From Parvibaculaceae bacterium Mf 1.05b.01 (lineage in GTDB: Bacteria; Pseudomonadota; Alphaproteobacteria; Parvibaculales; Parvibaculaceae), in the NCBI GenBank assembly GCA_000509225.1, contig BAOK01000002.1, forward strand, positions 852,501-916,500: a DNA stretch of 64,000 nucleotides, written 5' to 3'. Of this stretch, positions 12,045-19,939 are shown piece after piece (the first letter of the stretch is position 1; every line of letters starts with the position of its first letter). Below the pieces are notes generated by a model. That model did not search any database and had not been told where the DNA came from. It worked only from the letters and a program-made list of their open reading frames with translations. Position numbers and translations under genes: made by a program.

Positions 12045-12482
12045 TTAGATCCAGCGGCGGGTACGGGCCTTATACGCCAGATAGTCGGCGCCGAATGTCT
12101 CTTCCATCTTTCTCTCTTCAAAGGGGATGTACCAAAGGTTGGTAATCACAAAGAAGGTTATCACCACAATAAATGGTGTTGCGGTCCCCAGGCCAATGGC
12201 AATACCGAGGAGCAATACCAGAAATCCCAGATACATTGGGTTTCGGGTGAAGCGAAAAAGACCACTGGTCACAAGGTGATCGGGCTTGTTGAAGGTTTTG
12301 ATGTTGGTGCCAATGCGGGAGAAAAGCCGTGCGCCAGAGAGTGTGAAACCCGCACCGACGATTGCGACAATGCCCGCCAGCAGTGGCCGGTCCATGAGGA
12401 CACCTAGCGGTAACAGCACGTGAAGCACGATCATGACCAGAATGCAGATTGCGACGAGGGCAGGGGGCAGAAGTTTTTGCAT
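12045..12482 (-). CDS. isoprenylcysteine carboxyl methyltransferase-like membrane protein
   Basis: The protein has 145 residues and about four membrane segments. The C-terminal half has the ICMT/PEMT signature: LVTSGLFRFTRNPMYLG (about 71-87) and EERKMEETFGADYLAYKARTRRW. Bacterial members are presumed SAM-dependent methyltransferases with unknown acceptors. It follows the FabF gene on the same strand after 90 bases and may be co-transcribed with it. Confidence 0.85.
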   Translation of the reverse strand: MQKLLPPALVAICILVMIVLHVLLPLGVLMDRPLLAGIVAIVGAGFTLSGARLFSRIGTNIKTFNKPDHLVTSGLFRFTRNPMYLGFLVLLLGIAIGLGTATPFIVVITFFVITNLWYIPFEERKMEETFGADYLAYKARTRRWI

Positions 12483-12572
12483 GATTTCCTCTCCAGTGGA
12501 TGTCTGAGTATGCCCCGCGCCGCCAATCGCTGTTTTGCTCGCAAATTGCGATTTGTAACAATGTGTTGCGCG

Positions 12573-13835
12573 TTAAAGGCGTTTCATTGAGAGGGTCGCG
12601 TTGACGCCGCCGAACCCAAAGCCGTTGCACAGCGCATGGGCGATTTCTCGTTTTGTTGCCGTTAGGGGCGTCAGGTTAAGGTCCTCCATGCCTTCGTCCG
12701 GCGTGCGCAGATTGAGAGTAGGTGGCAGCGATCCGGTTAGAAGCGACATGGCGGTAAAAACAGCTTCGACGCCGCCCGCAGCTCCCAGCAGGTGGCCGAT
12801 GGCAGATTTTGTGGACGAGATTGCAATATCTGGAATGCGTGTGCCGAAGACTTGTCTGAGGGCCGCGACTTCTCCACGGTCTCCAACGGGCGTGGATGTC
12901 GCATGTGCGTTTATATAGTCGACGTCTGACCCGTCGCTGTCGGCCATCTTGAGGCAGGCGCGCATAGATCTTGCTGCGCCAGACCCATCTTCCGGTCCCG
13001 CCGTCAGGTGATAGGCGTCCGCGCTGGTTCCGTATCCTGTGAGTTCAACAAGAGGCGTTGCGCCGCGGGCTTCTGCATGTTCCAGGGATTCCAGTACGAC
13101 AAGACCGGCGCCTTCGCCCATCACAAAACCATCTCTGTCTTTGTCAAAGGGGCGTGAGGCTTCTTGTGGTGCTTCGTTTCGGGTAGAGAGCGCACGGGCG
13201 GCGGCGAACCCACCGAGGCCAAGTGGGTCGACACAGGCTTCCGTTCCGCCCGCAAGCGCTATGTCGGCTTCGCCGCTTGCAATCAGACGCATGGCATCTC
13301 CAATCGCCTGAAGGCCCGCTGCGCAGGCGGTGACCGGTGTCCCCAGCGGCCCCATGAACCCATAACGGATCGACAGGTTTCCAGCGGCAAGGTTGGCAAG
13401 GAATGCCGGCACAACGAAGGGTGATAATTTGCGGTAGCCTCGAGCGTCCATTGTTTCTTTCGCGGCAGTGATGATCGGCAGGCCGCCGATGCCTGTTCCA
13501 ACGATGGTCGCCGTGCGTTCTCTTCTGGCTTCGTCTTCAGGTTTCCAATTGGCTTGGGTTAGTGCCTCTTCTGCGGCCGCCATTGCGTAGATGGTGAAGA
13601 GGTCGACCTTGCGCCGCTCCTTTGGCGAAACAACTGCGCCCATATCAAGTCCAGATGGATCGTCTGCGATGTCCGGTACAAGGCCGGCTATGTGTGTCGG
13701 CAAAGAGTCGGTGTCAAAGCGGGTGTTGGTCCGTATGCCGGACTCTCCTGCGACAAGGCGTTTCCATACGTTGTCCACGCCGACACCTAGCGGCGTTACA
13801 AGCCCCATTCCAGTTATCACAATCGGCTTATTCAT
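12573..13835 (-). CDS. fabF: beta-ketoacyl-ACP synthase II
   Basis: The protein has 420 residues and performs decarboxylative condensation of malonyl-ACP with acyl chains. The catalytic triad is visible: Cys171 in PVTACAAG, His311 in NAHATSTPVGD, and His348 with Lys343 in TKSAIGHLLGAAGG. ATG 13835 is preceded by GGAGAAAACC; an in-frame ATG four codons upstream overlaps that SD and is less likely. A MarR gene lies 41 bases upstream in the same direction and no acpP or fabG is adjacent, so this is more likely an accessory, regulated KAS II than the housekeeping copy. Confidence 0.93.
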   Translation of the reverse strand: MNKPIVITGMGLVTPLGVGVDNVWKRLVAGESGIRTNTRFDTDSLPTHIAGLVPDIADDPSGLDMGAVVSPKERRKVDLFTIYAMAAAEEALTQANWKPEDEARRERTATIVGTGIGGLPIITAAKETMDARGYRKLSPFVVPAFLANLAAGNLSIRYGFMGPLGTPVTACAAGLQAIGDAMRLIASGEADIALAGGTEACVDPLGLGGFAAARALSTRNEAPQEASRPFDKDRDGFVMGEGAGLVVLESLEHAEARGATPLVELTGYGTSADAYHLTAGPEDGSGAARSMRACLKMADSDGSDVDYINAHATSTPVGDRGEVAALRQVFGTRIPDIAISSTKSAIGHLLGAAGGVEAVFTAMSLLTGSLPPTLNLRTPDEGMEDLNLTPLTATKREIAHALCNGFGFGGVNATLSMKRL

Positions 13836-13850
13836 GGTTTTCTCCATTTA

Positions 13851-13860
13851 TGTATATACA
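13851..13860. promoter_or_regulatory. 10-bp palindrome between marR and fabF
   Basis: tgtatataca is a perfect inverted repeat just upstream of the fabF start, in the 41-base gap after the MarR gene. It could be a second site for the regulator, but an AT-rich palindrome this short may also arise by chance. Confidence 0.35.
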
Positions 13861-13876
13861 CTACTTTTGGAAATTT

Positions 13877-14311
13877 TTAGGCGACCGATGCCAGGGTCGA
13901 AAGAGCAGCCTGAATTTTGCTCCATTCACGGGTACCCAATTCCGCACGCAGCTCGTCCTGTGCCTTGATCCAAAGGGGGGCGACTTTTTCAACCGAATTC
14001 TGTCCAGCCTTTGTGAGTTTTACTTTTTGTGCGCGACCGCGACCTTCTGCGTCTGAGGTTATGTAGCCCTGGTCGCGCAGGACCTTGAGGTTCCGTGTCA
14101 GGGCACTGCGTTCAATCGCCATCTTATCGGCAAGATCAGAGATTGAGTCAAAGCCGCCCGCATAGATGCTTGAAAGCAGCGATGCCTGTGTTGACTGTAT
14201 GCCAAGCGGTTTGAGTAATTCGTTGTACCGGCGCGTGACGGCTCGCGCCGCGCGACGCGTTTTCAGCACCATGCACTGGTCGGTCATTCCTGGTGGGATC
14301 ACAAGTGTCAT
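13877..14311 (-). CDS. MarR family transcriptional regulator
   Basis: The protein has 144 residues and a winged helix-turn-helix: IQSTQASLLSSIYAGGFDSISDLADKMAIERSALTRNLKVL, then the wing DAEGRGRAQKVKLTKAG. MarR dimers usually repress their own gene and neighbours and release DNA when a small ligand such as a phenolic or acyl compound binds. It is the first gene of a probable marR-fabF unit and is divergent from the thioesterase gene, with a palindrome between. Confidence 0.9.
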   Translation of the reverse strand: MTLVIPPGMTDQCMVLKTRRAARAVTRRYNELLKPLGIQSTQASLLSSIYAGGFDSISDLADKMAIERSALTRNLKVLRDQGYITSDAEGRGRAQKVKLTKAGQNSVEKVAPLWIKAQDELRAELGTREWSKIQAALSTLASVA

Positions 14312-14331
14312 ACGGTTTTCTAACGTTTATA

Positions 14332-14343
14332 GTGCATATGCAC
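14332..14343. promoter_or_regulatory. probable MarR operator (gtgcatatgcac)
   Basis: A perfect 12-bp palindrome lies in the 53-base gap between the divergent MarR and thioesterase starts, where a MarR dimer could control both. The assignment to this regulator is inferred from position. Confidence 0.55.
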
Positions 14344-14364
14344 AAGTATGAATGAAAATGGATC

Positions 14365-14868
14365 ATGCTGGGTGACTATTCGCCGTTTGTCAGGTGCGGG
14401 CCGATGGGTTTCAGTCGCCGCTTTGCATTGAGTAGTGATGTCATGTTGCAGATTCCCGATGGTTTTGAGCCTCATTTTCGAAAAAGCCCCCTTACGGACC
14501 CCTGGGAGCCGCTTTACTCCAAGGCAGACGACACGTCAGTTGCGCTGGGGTTTTTCGCAGCAGAGCAGCACACAAATTCCCGCGGTTTTGTGCATGGCGG
14601 ATTGCTGAGCGCGCTCGCGGACAATGCGATGGGGCTTTCCTGCGCGGTTCAGCATGATGCTGTTGGCGGTTTGGTGACCGTCAATCTCAGTGTTGATTTT
14701 CTGGGAACAGCACAGCTCGGACAGTGGATCGAAATCAATTCCCCGTTCACCAAGACCGGCCGCACACTCGATTTTGCGCAAGCCTTTGTGACCGCGGATG
14801 GCACCGTGTGCGCACGGGCGAATGCAACATTCCGGGTGCTGCCTTCAAGCGATAGCCGGAAGCGCTAG
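14365..14868 (+). CDS. hotdog-fold thioesterase, PaaI-like
   Basis: The protein has up to 167 residues. The hotdog signature is NSRGFVHGGLLSALADNAMG, with the HGG loop and catalytic acid region, then VTVNLSVDFLGTA and the C-terminal strand. It likely hydrolyses acyl-CoA or aryl-CoA thioesters. The start is uncertain: ATG 14365 gives 26 extra residues without homology, and ATG 14443 (MLQIPDGFEPHF) looks more natural, although neither SD is strong. Its stop codon overlaps the stop of the convergent acyltransferase. Confidence 0.83.
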   Translation: MLGDYSPFVRCGPMGFSRRFALSSDVMLQIPDGFEPHFRKSPLTDPWEPLYSKADDTSVALGFFAAEQHTNSRGFVHGGLLSALADNAMGLSCAVQHDAVGGLVTVNLSVDFLGTAQLGQWIEINSPFTKTGRTLDFAQAFVTADGTVCARANATFRVLPSSDSRKR

Positions 14869-16415
14869 ACCGCCTTTTTGCGCTTCGCCTTTGCAGGTGA
14901 TTTGCCGGACTTCTTCTTCGCTGCTGCCGCCTTCTTGCGGGTTGTTGTGGCTGTGCTTCGGCTGGCGTTTTTCTTTTTGCGCGCTTTCACCTTCGCGCTG
15001 ATGCGCGCAACCTCTTCGTCTAGAAGGGCAGTTGATGCAGCATCCAGCTCTGCAAAGGCTTCCTGCATGTAGGTTGAGATTTTGCCGAGGTCATCGATGG
15101 ACTCGTGCGCGGCGATAAGACCGAAGTCGAGACTGTCTTCGCGCGACAGGACCGTGATGTTGAACGCCTGATAGTCAATCAGGACCGAGACCGGGAAGAT
15201 GGCCGAGAGTTTTGCATCGCCTAAATAGAGCGGGTGCCGCCAGCCGGGAACATTTGAGATCACCACATTGGTGGGCGGCATTGAAAAGTCGCCGGCACCG
15301 ACCAGTTGCGGGATCAAAGCGGAGAGACCAAAGATGGTGGCATAGTTCTGCGCAGCGGTTGAGGTGAGACCGCTGATTTTTTTCTTCTGGGTTGCCGCCC
15401 AGACAGACACGGCCTTCAGGCGCTGTATCGGATCTTCAATGTTAGAGCCCGTTGTCGCCGCAAAGATGGAGACATTATTGCCTTCCTGTTCTGCCCCTGC
15501 GGGACGGACCGACACGGGCACACCTGCGAGGACCGGCTTATCAGGTAACTCTCCGATTTCTTCCAGGTAGCGACGTATGCCAGCCCCACTGATGGAGATG
15601 ACCACATCATTGACGGTCGCGCCGAAGTCTTTTGCGATTTCCTTCGTCCGGGAAAGGGGCAGCGAAAACACATCCAGATGCCGATGGCGGGTGATGGCCA
15701 CATTGAACGGTGTTTTCGGGGCCTGGGAGCGGCCGAGAGAAGGCATGTTCCCGTGGGTGAGTTTGTCCAACTCACCGCGGAGGAAGTTGCCTGTGATCTG
15801 TCTAAGCGAACTCACCTGTTCGAACGCGTCTTCCATCGTGTGACGCAGAGCAGCAACAAAGGATTCCTTATCAGGCGCGGGACGTTTCTTTTTTGGGATC
15901 TGCCAGATCGGGTGCAGAGGCCCTGACGTGCTCTTTTCTTTCGACAGGGCACTTTGCACTAGGGCCATTCCCGCGACGCCGTCGATCAGGGCGTGGTGGG
16001 TTTTGAAGTAGACGGCGACGCGATTGCCTTCTAGCCCGTCAATGAAATAAAGCTCCCAGAGGGGACGGTTGCGATCGAGAACCGGCTCGTGGAGGCGCTC
16101 GACCAGCCGCATGAGCTGATCCTTGTCGCCGGGTGCCGGCAAGGCGACAAAGCGAATGTGGTAGTCCAGATCAATCTTGTCGTCCTCGACCCAGCTCGGC
16201 CAGACATCAAGCTTGCTCCAGTCTGAATGAAGTTTCTGATTAAAGGGGGGGGAGGCGCTCATGTCGCCAAACCGCTTCATCAGGTTGGGGACGAAGTCTC
16301 GCCGTTTGGCGTATTTTTTCGGAAGGTCAAATATCTGCACACTGGCAATGTGCATGGGACATTCGATGCTCTCTGCCTGCAAAAAGGCCGCATCCTGGAC
16401 ACTCAGTCGTTTCAT
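14865..16415 (-). CDS. wax ester synthase/diacylglycerol acyltransferase (WS/DGAT)
   Basis: The protein has 516 residues. It joins acyl-CoA to fatty alcohols or diacylglycerol to make storage lipids. The catalytic motif HHALIDG is at residues 140-146, the family start MKRLSVQDAAFL is complete, and NVVISNVPGW is the second conserved block. The last 45 residues are an odd Lys/Ala-rich tail (KARKKKNASRST, then repeated KKAAAAKKK and KAKRKKA) like histone H1, which may bind nucleic acid or phospholipid. The stop overlaps the thioesterase stop. The nearby CYP153 genes could provide the fatty alcohols. Confidence 0.93.
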   Translation of the reverse strand: MKRLSVQDAAFLQAESIECPMHIASVQIFDLPKKYAKRRDFVPNLMKRFGDMSASPPFNQKLHSDWSKLDVWPSWVEDDKIDLDYHIRFVALPAPGDKDQLMRLVERLHEPVLDRNRPLWELYFIDGLEGNRVAVYFKTHHALIDGVAGMALVQSALSKEKSTSGPLHPIWQIPKKKRPAPDKESFVAALRHTMEDAFEQVSSLRQITGNFLRGELDKLTHGNMPSLGRSQAPKTPFNVAITRHRHLDVFSLPLSRTKEIAKDFGATVNDVVISISGAGIRRYLEEIGELPDKPVLAGVPVSVRPAGAEQEGNNVSIFAATTGSNIEDPIQRLKAVSVWAATQKKKISGLTSTAAQNYATIFGLSALIPQLVGAGDFSMPPTNVVISNVPGWRHPLYLGDAKLSAIFPVSVLIDYQAFNITVLSREDSLDFGLIAAHESIDDLGKISTYMQEAFAELDAASTALLDEEVARISAKVKARKKKNASRSTATTTRKKAAAAKKKSGKSPAKAKRKKAV

Positions 16416-16663
16416 TCATTCCCTCCCGAAACCGGGCGTGGATTTGCTGCGACCGCGCCCCGGTCCAGAAGTATGAGTGAGGAATGAGAGCCCGTCAGCT
16501 TTAAATCGGCGTTTTGTCTAACTGCCGCAGGGCGGGGTCCGCGCTGGTTGACGTTGGTGTCAGATTCGTCCTAAAATCTATTTCGCGTACTAGTGCTACG
16601 CAAAAATGAGAGAGTCGGCTCATTTGGAGCTGTCTTTGACGTAGATGGTTTTGGGAGGGGACA
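16416..16663. promoter_or_regulatory. promoter region of the ferredoxin-CYP153 unit
   Basis: The gap separates the divergent WS/DGAT and ferredoxin genes. An imperfect inverted repeat at 16585-16601 (gcgta and tacgc arms) and a TTGACG at 16636-16641 are visible; the latter resembles the left half of the palindromes before the second and third P450 genes. No gene is seen. Confidence 0.4.
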
Positions 16664-16984
16664 TTGGTCCAGGTTACTTATATCGAGCATGATGGGACGA
16701 CCCATGAAGTGGACGCGACGGAAGGTCATTCCTTGATGGAAGTCGCGATTGAAAAGATGATCCCAGGAATTGACGGGGATTGCGGCGGGGCTTGCGCCTG
16801 CGCGACGTGTCATGTTTTCGTTGATGAGGCCTGGCTCGCCAAGACCGGTGAGAAAGACGATATGGAAACCAGCATGCTGGAGTTTGCAGAGGGTATTGAA
16901 GCGAATAGTCGCCTTGCTTGCCAGATCAAAGCCTCTGCTAAGCTTGACGGCATCGTCGTCCGTTTGCCTGAATCACAACATTGA
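16664..16984 (+). CDS. 2Fe-2S ferredoxin, P450 redox partner
   Basis: The protein has 106 residues and is an adrenodoxin-like ferredoxin. Cluster ligands are Cys40, Cys46, Cys49 ([12 protein letters not shown]) and Cys86 (SRLACQI). It should pass electrons from a ferredoxin reductase to the P450s that follow. The start is TTG 16664, supported by GGGAGGGG upstream; no ATG fits. The stop lies 23 bases before the first P450 ATG, so the two are co-transcribed. No ferredoxin reductase gene is in the window. Confidence 0.92.
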   Translation: MVQVTYIEHDGTTHEVDATEGHSLMEVAIEKMIPGIDGDCGGACACATCHVFVDEAWLAKTGEKDDMETSMLEFAEGIEANSRLACQIKASAKLDGIVVRLPESQH

Positions 16985-17007
16985 CGTTTGTTCTGGAGGA
17001 GACCGTT

Positions 17008-18258
17008 ATGAGCCAAGCTGCCGTAAAAACAGAAGAGAGTGTTATCCCCGATCCTTATTCCATATCTCTTGAGGAGATTGATATGGGGAAAGCTGCGCTC
17101 TATCCGGCGCAGGCGCATTGGGCCTATTTCGAACGGCTTCGGAAGGAAGACCCAGTTCATTTTTGTGAGTCAGAAGAATTCGGACCCTATTGGTCGATCA
17201 CCAAGTTCAACGACATTGTTCATGTGGACACGCACCATAAGCAGTTCTCATCCGAACCGCAGATTGTGATTGGGGATGCTGTCGATTTTCAGCCGCCCAT
17301 GTTCATTGCCATGGACCAGCCCAAGCATGATGTGCAGCGCAAGGTTGTAACCCCCGCCGTGTCACCTGTGCAGCTTTCCGAAGTTGAACCGATGATCCGC
17401 AAGCGGGTTGGTGATCTCTTGGACAGCTTGCCTGTTGGCGAGACGTTTGACTGGGTGGACCGTGTGTCGATTGAGCTGACCACACAGATGCTTGCAACCC
17501 TGTTTGATTTCCCGTTCGAAGAGCGCAGGAAACTCACCTATTGGTCTGACATTTCCGCGTCTGGCCCGCAGGTGGGCGACGATTCCATGACGGAGGAGTT
17601 TCGTCTGCAGGAACTGACGAAATGTCTGGAAGAATTCAACGCTCTTTGGCAGGAGCGGAAAGCACAGCCGCGCAAGAATGACTTTATCTCATTGATGGCG
17701 CATCACCCTGATATGCAGGACATGGATCCGATGGAATATCTCGGAAACCTGATGCTGCTGATCGTGGGCGGCAATGATACGACCCGGAACTCCATGTCGG
17801 GCGGTGTTGTCGCGCTTAACCAAAACCCGGCAGAGTATGACAAGCTGCGGGCCGACCCGTCTTTGATCCCCAATATGGTGTCAGAGATCATTCGCTGGCA
17901 GACGCCGCTTGCCCATATGCGCCGAAATGCGCTTGAAGATGTTGAGCTCGGTGGGAAAACCATCAAGAAGGGCGACAAGGTTGTCATGTGGTACATCTCG
18001 GGTAACCGGGATGATGAAGTGATTGATCGGCCCGATGACTTTATCATCGACCGACCCAAAGCCCGTCACCATGTTTCCTTTGGGTTTGGCATTCACCGCT
18101 GTATGGGCAACCGCCTGGCAGAAATGCAGATCAAGATCCTGTGGGAAGAAATTCTGAAACGCTTCAGCAATGTTGAGCTGGTAGGCGAGCCGGTTCGTGT
18201 GACGTCAAACTTTGTCATGGGCTATTCGCATTTGCCAGTTAGGTTGCACGCGAAATAG
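17008..18258 (+). CDS. cytochrome P450, CYP153 family (copy 1)
   Basis: The protein has 416 residues. CYP153 enzymes hydroxylate the terminal carbon of medium-chain alkanes and fatty acids. Visible motifs are the I-helix oxygen-activation [11 protein letters not shown] from residue 252, ExxR in EIIRW, and the haem loop [10 protein letters not shown] with Cys365. [13 protein letters not shown] is characteristic of CYP153. ATG 17008 is chosen because CTGGAGGAG precedes it. It is transcribed with the ferredoxin and ended by a strong terminator. Of the three copies this one diverges most in the region after the first 130 residues. Confidence 0.94.
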   Translation: MSQAAVKTEESVIPDPYSISLEEIDMGKAALYPAQAHWAYFERLRKEDPVHFCESEEFGPYWSITKFNDIVHVDTHHKQFSSEPQIVIGDAVDFQPPMFIAMDQPKHDVQRKVVTPAVSPVQLSEVEPMIRKRVGDLLDSLPVGETFDWVDRVSIELTTQMLATLFDFPFEERRKLTYWSDISASGPQVGDDSMTEEFRLQELTKCLEEFNALWQERKAQPRKNDFISLMAHHPDMQDMDPMEYLGNLMLLIVGGNDTTRNSMSGGVVALNQNPAEYDKLRADPSLIPNMVSEIIRWQTPLAHMRRNALEDVELGGKTIKKGDKVVMWYISGNRDDEVIDRPDDFIIDRPKARHHVSFGFGIHRCMGNRLAEMQIKILWEEILKRFSNVELVGEPVRVTSNFVMGYSHLPVRLHAK

Positions 18259-18321
18259 TTCCAAAGAATCCCCAGCCGGACAGCGTATCGGTCCGGTTTT
18301 GCGCCTTCCCAGAAGGGCGCT

Positions 18322-18354
18322 ACCGCCGCTCATCCCCCATGAGCGGCGGTTTTT
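18322..18354 (+). terminator. terminator after CYP153 copy 1
   Basis: A perfect 12-bp stem (18322-18333 with 18339-18350) with a 5-base loop is followed by a T-run. It separates copy 1 from copy 2. Confidence 0.92.
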
Positions 18355-18402
18355 CTATGCCCAACCGATTGACCTTGCGGAAAACGCCCCAATATGGAAA
18401 GT

Positions 18403-18416
18403 TGACGCTACCGTCA
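18403..18416. promoter_or_regulatory. TGACG-N4-CGTCA operator before CYP153 copy 2
   Basis: An inverted repeat with 5-bp arms lies 42 bases before the ATG. The 17 bases ending at its left arm match those before copy 3 at all but one position, pointing to a shared regulator. TTGACG could also be a -35 element. Confidence 0.65.
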
Positions 18417-18458
18417 TTTTGGCCCCACCTGTTGCGGGGCCTGGTCTTTGGAGGAACC

Positions 18459-19736
18459 ATGTCGCAATCGGCCGTGCTTGATCGTGAAGCCACAGATTTT
18501 GATCCCAATTCCATTCCGCTCGAGAAGCTGGATATGGCGAACGGGGACTATTATCAGAACCAACAACACTGGGCGCTGTTTGATCGCCTGCGCAAAGAGG
18601 ACCCTGTCCACTTCTGCGACAGCGAAATTATCGGCCGATATTGGTCGATCACACGCTACGAAGACATTGTTGCGGTGGATACTAACCACAAGCAGTTCTC
18701 TTCTGAACCTTCGATCTTTCTGACCACATTGGAAAATGAGCTGCGGTCTGAGGAAAACAACTTTAATCCTGAAACCTTCATCGCGATGGACCAGCCTAAG
18801 CATGATGTGCAGCGCAAAGCGGTAACACCTGCTGTGGCGCCGCCGGCTCTTGCGGAGCTGGAGCCGCTCATCCGGGAGCGTGTGGGTAAAGTTCTCGACA
18901 GCCTGCCTGTCGGGGAGACGTTCAACTGGGTCGAGAAAGTTTCCATTGAAATCACCACGCAGATGCTTGCTACGCTTTTCGATTTCCCGTTCGAGGACCG
19001 CCGGAAGCTGACCTATTGGTCTGACATTACAACCGCTGACCCGGTAACCCTTGAGGAATACGGCCTTACCGAAGATGAGCGCCGGGAACACCTTCTGGAG
19101 TGCTTGAAAACGTTTGGTCAGCTCTATGCAGAGCGGGCAGAATTGCCGCCAACCAATGATTTCATCTCCCTCATGGCACACAATCCAGCCATGAAAGACA
19201 TGGACCCGATGAACCTTCTCGGGAACCTCATCCTTCTCATCGTTGGTGGCAATGACACGACCCGGAACTCCATGTCCGGTGGTGTGCTGGCACTCCACAA
19301 TCATCCGGAAGAGTTTGCGAAGCTGAAAGCGGATCCTTCCATCATTCCAAACATGGTCTCTGAGATCATTCGCTGGCAGACACCACTTGCGTACATGCGT
19401 CGGACCGCGCTGGAAGATGTCGAGTTCCGTGGCAAAACCATCAAGAAGGGCGACAAAGTTGCCATGTGGTATGTCTCCGGCAATCGTGACGACAGTGTTA
19501 TTGATCGTCCGAATGAATTCCTGATTGATCGTCCCAAAGCGCGCCAGCACCTGTCCTTCGGGTTTGGCATCCATCGCTGCATGGGCAACCGTGTTGGTGA
19601 GATGCAGGTTCGGATTCTCTGGGAAGAAATTCTGAAGCGTTTCGACCGTGTCGAAGTGGTGGGCGAGCCAAAGCGCCTTCATTCCAGCTTCGTTATGGGC
19701 ATTACCGACCTTCCAGTGGTTGTTCACCCGCTCTAA
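18459..19736 (+). CDS. cytochrome P450, CYP153 family (copy 2)
   Basis: The protein has 425 residues. It carries the same motif set as copy 1: [31 protein letters not shown], and the haem loop [12 protein letters not shown]. It is closest to copy 3: the segment PAVAPPALAELE to FDFPFEDRRKL is almost identical in the two. ATG 18459 follows TTGGAGGAACC; the ORF is open for 40 more codons upstream, but these cover the operator. It forms a single-gene unit with its own operator and terminator. A 437-codon ORF on the opposite strand is a codon-use shadow. Confidence 0.94.
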   Translation: MSQSAVLDREATDFDPNSIPLEKLDMANGDYYQNQQHWALFDRLRKEDPVHFCDSEIIGRYWSITRYEDIVAVDTNHKQFSSEPSIFLTTLENELRSEENNFNPETFIAMDQPKHDVQRKAVTPAVAPPALAELEPLIRERVGKVLDSLPVGETFNWVEKVSIEITTQMLATLFDFPFEDRRKLTYWSDITTADPVTLEEYGLTEDERREHLLECLKTFGQLYAERAELPPTNDFISLMAHNPAMKDMDPMNLLGNLILLIVGGNDTTRNSMSGGVLALHNHPEEFAKLKADPSIIPNMVSEIIRWQTPLAYMRRTALEDVEFRGKTIKKGDKVAMWYVSGNRDDSVIDRPNEFLIDRPKARQHLSFGFGIHRCMGNRVGEMQVRILWEEILKRFDRVEVVGEPKRLHSSFVMGITDLPVVVHPL

Positions 19737-19766
19737 GCGGCCATCTTGAGCGCACTGACTTTTGCC

Positions 19767-19796
19767 AAAAAGGCCCGGAATTTCCGGGCCTTTTTG
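19767..19796 (+). terminator. terminator after CYP153 copy 2
   Basis: A perfect GC-rich stem (aaaaaggcccgg with ccgggccttttt) has a tight loop and is followed by Ts. Confidence 0.92.
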
Positions 19797-19876
19797 CGTT
19801 GTCAGACGCTGTTAAGGCCGATTTGGTAGCATTTACGCTCTCTTGACCCTGTATGAAGAGACCCTATATGTAAAGT

Positions 19877-19890
19877 TGACGCATGCGTCA
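19877..19890. promoter_or_regulatory. tgacgcatgcgtca operator before CYP153 copy 3
   Basis: This perfect 14-bp palindrome lies 49 bases before the ATG. It is the symmetric version of the site before copy 2 (TGACG-N4-CGTCA) and is preceded by the same TATG(t/g)AAAGT. Confidence 0.7.
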
Positions 19891-19939
19891 TTATTGACCT
19901 AATGTGGTCGGAAATCAGCGCTTTCTATTCGGAGGAAAT

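Noticed and set aside
18414-19727. A 437-codon open frame antisense to CYP153 copy 2
   Set aside because: It mirrors the sense gene exactly, has no SD, and its composition (rich in His, Arg, Gln) is typical of antisense shadow.
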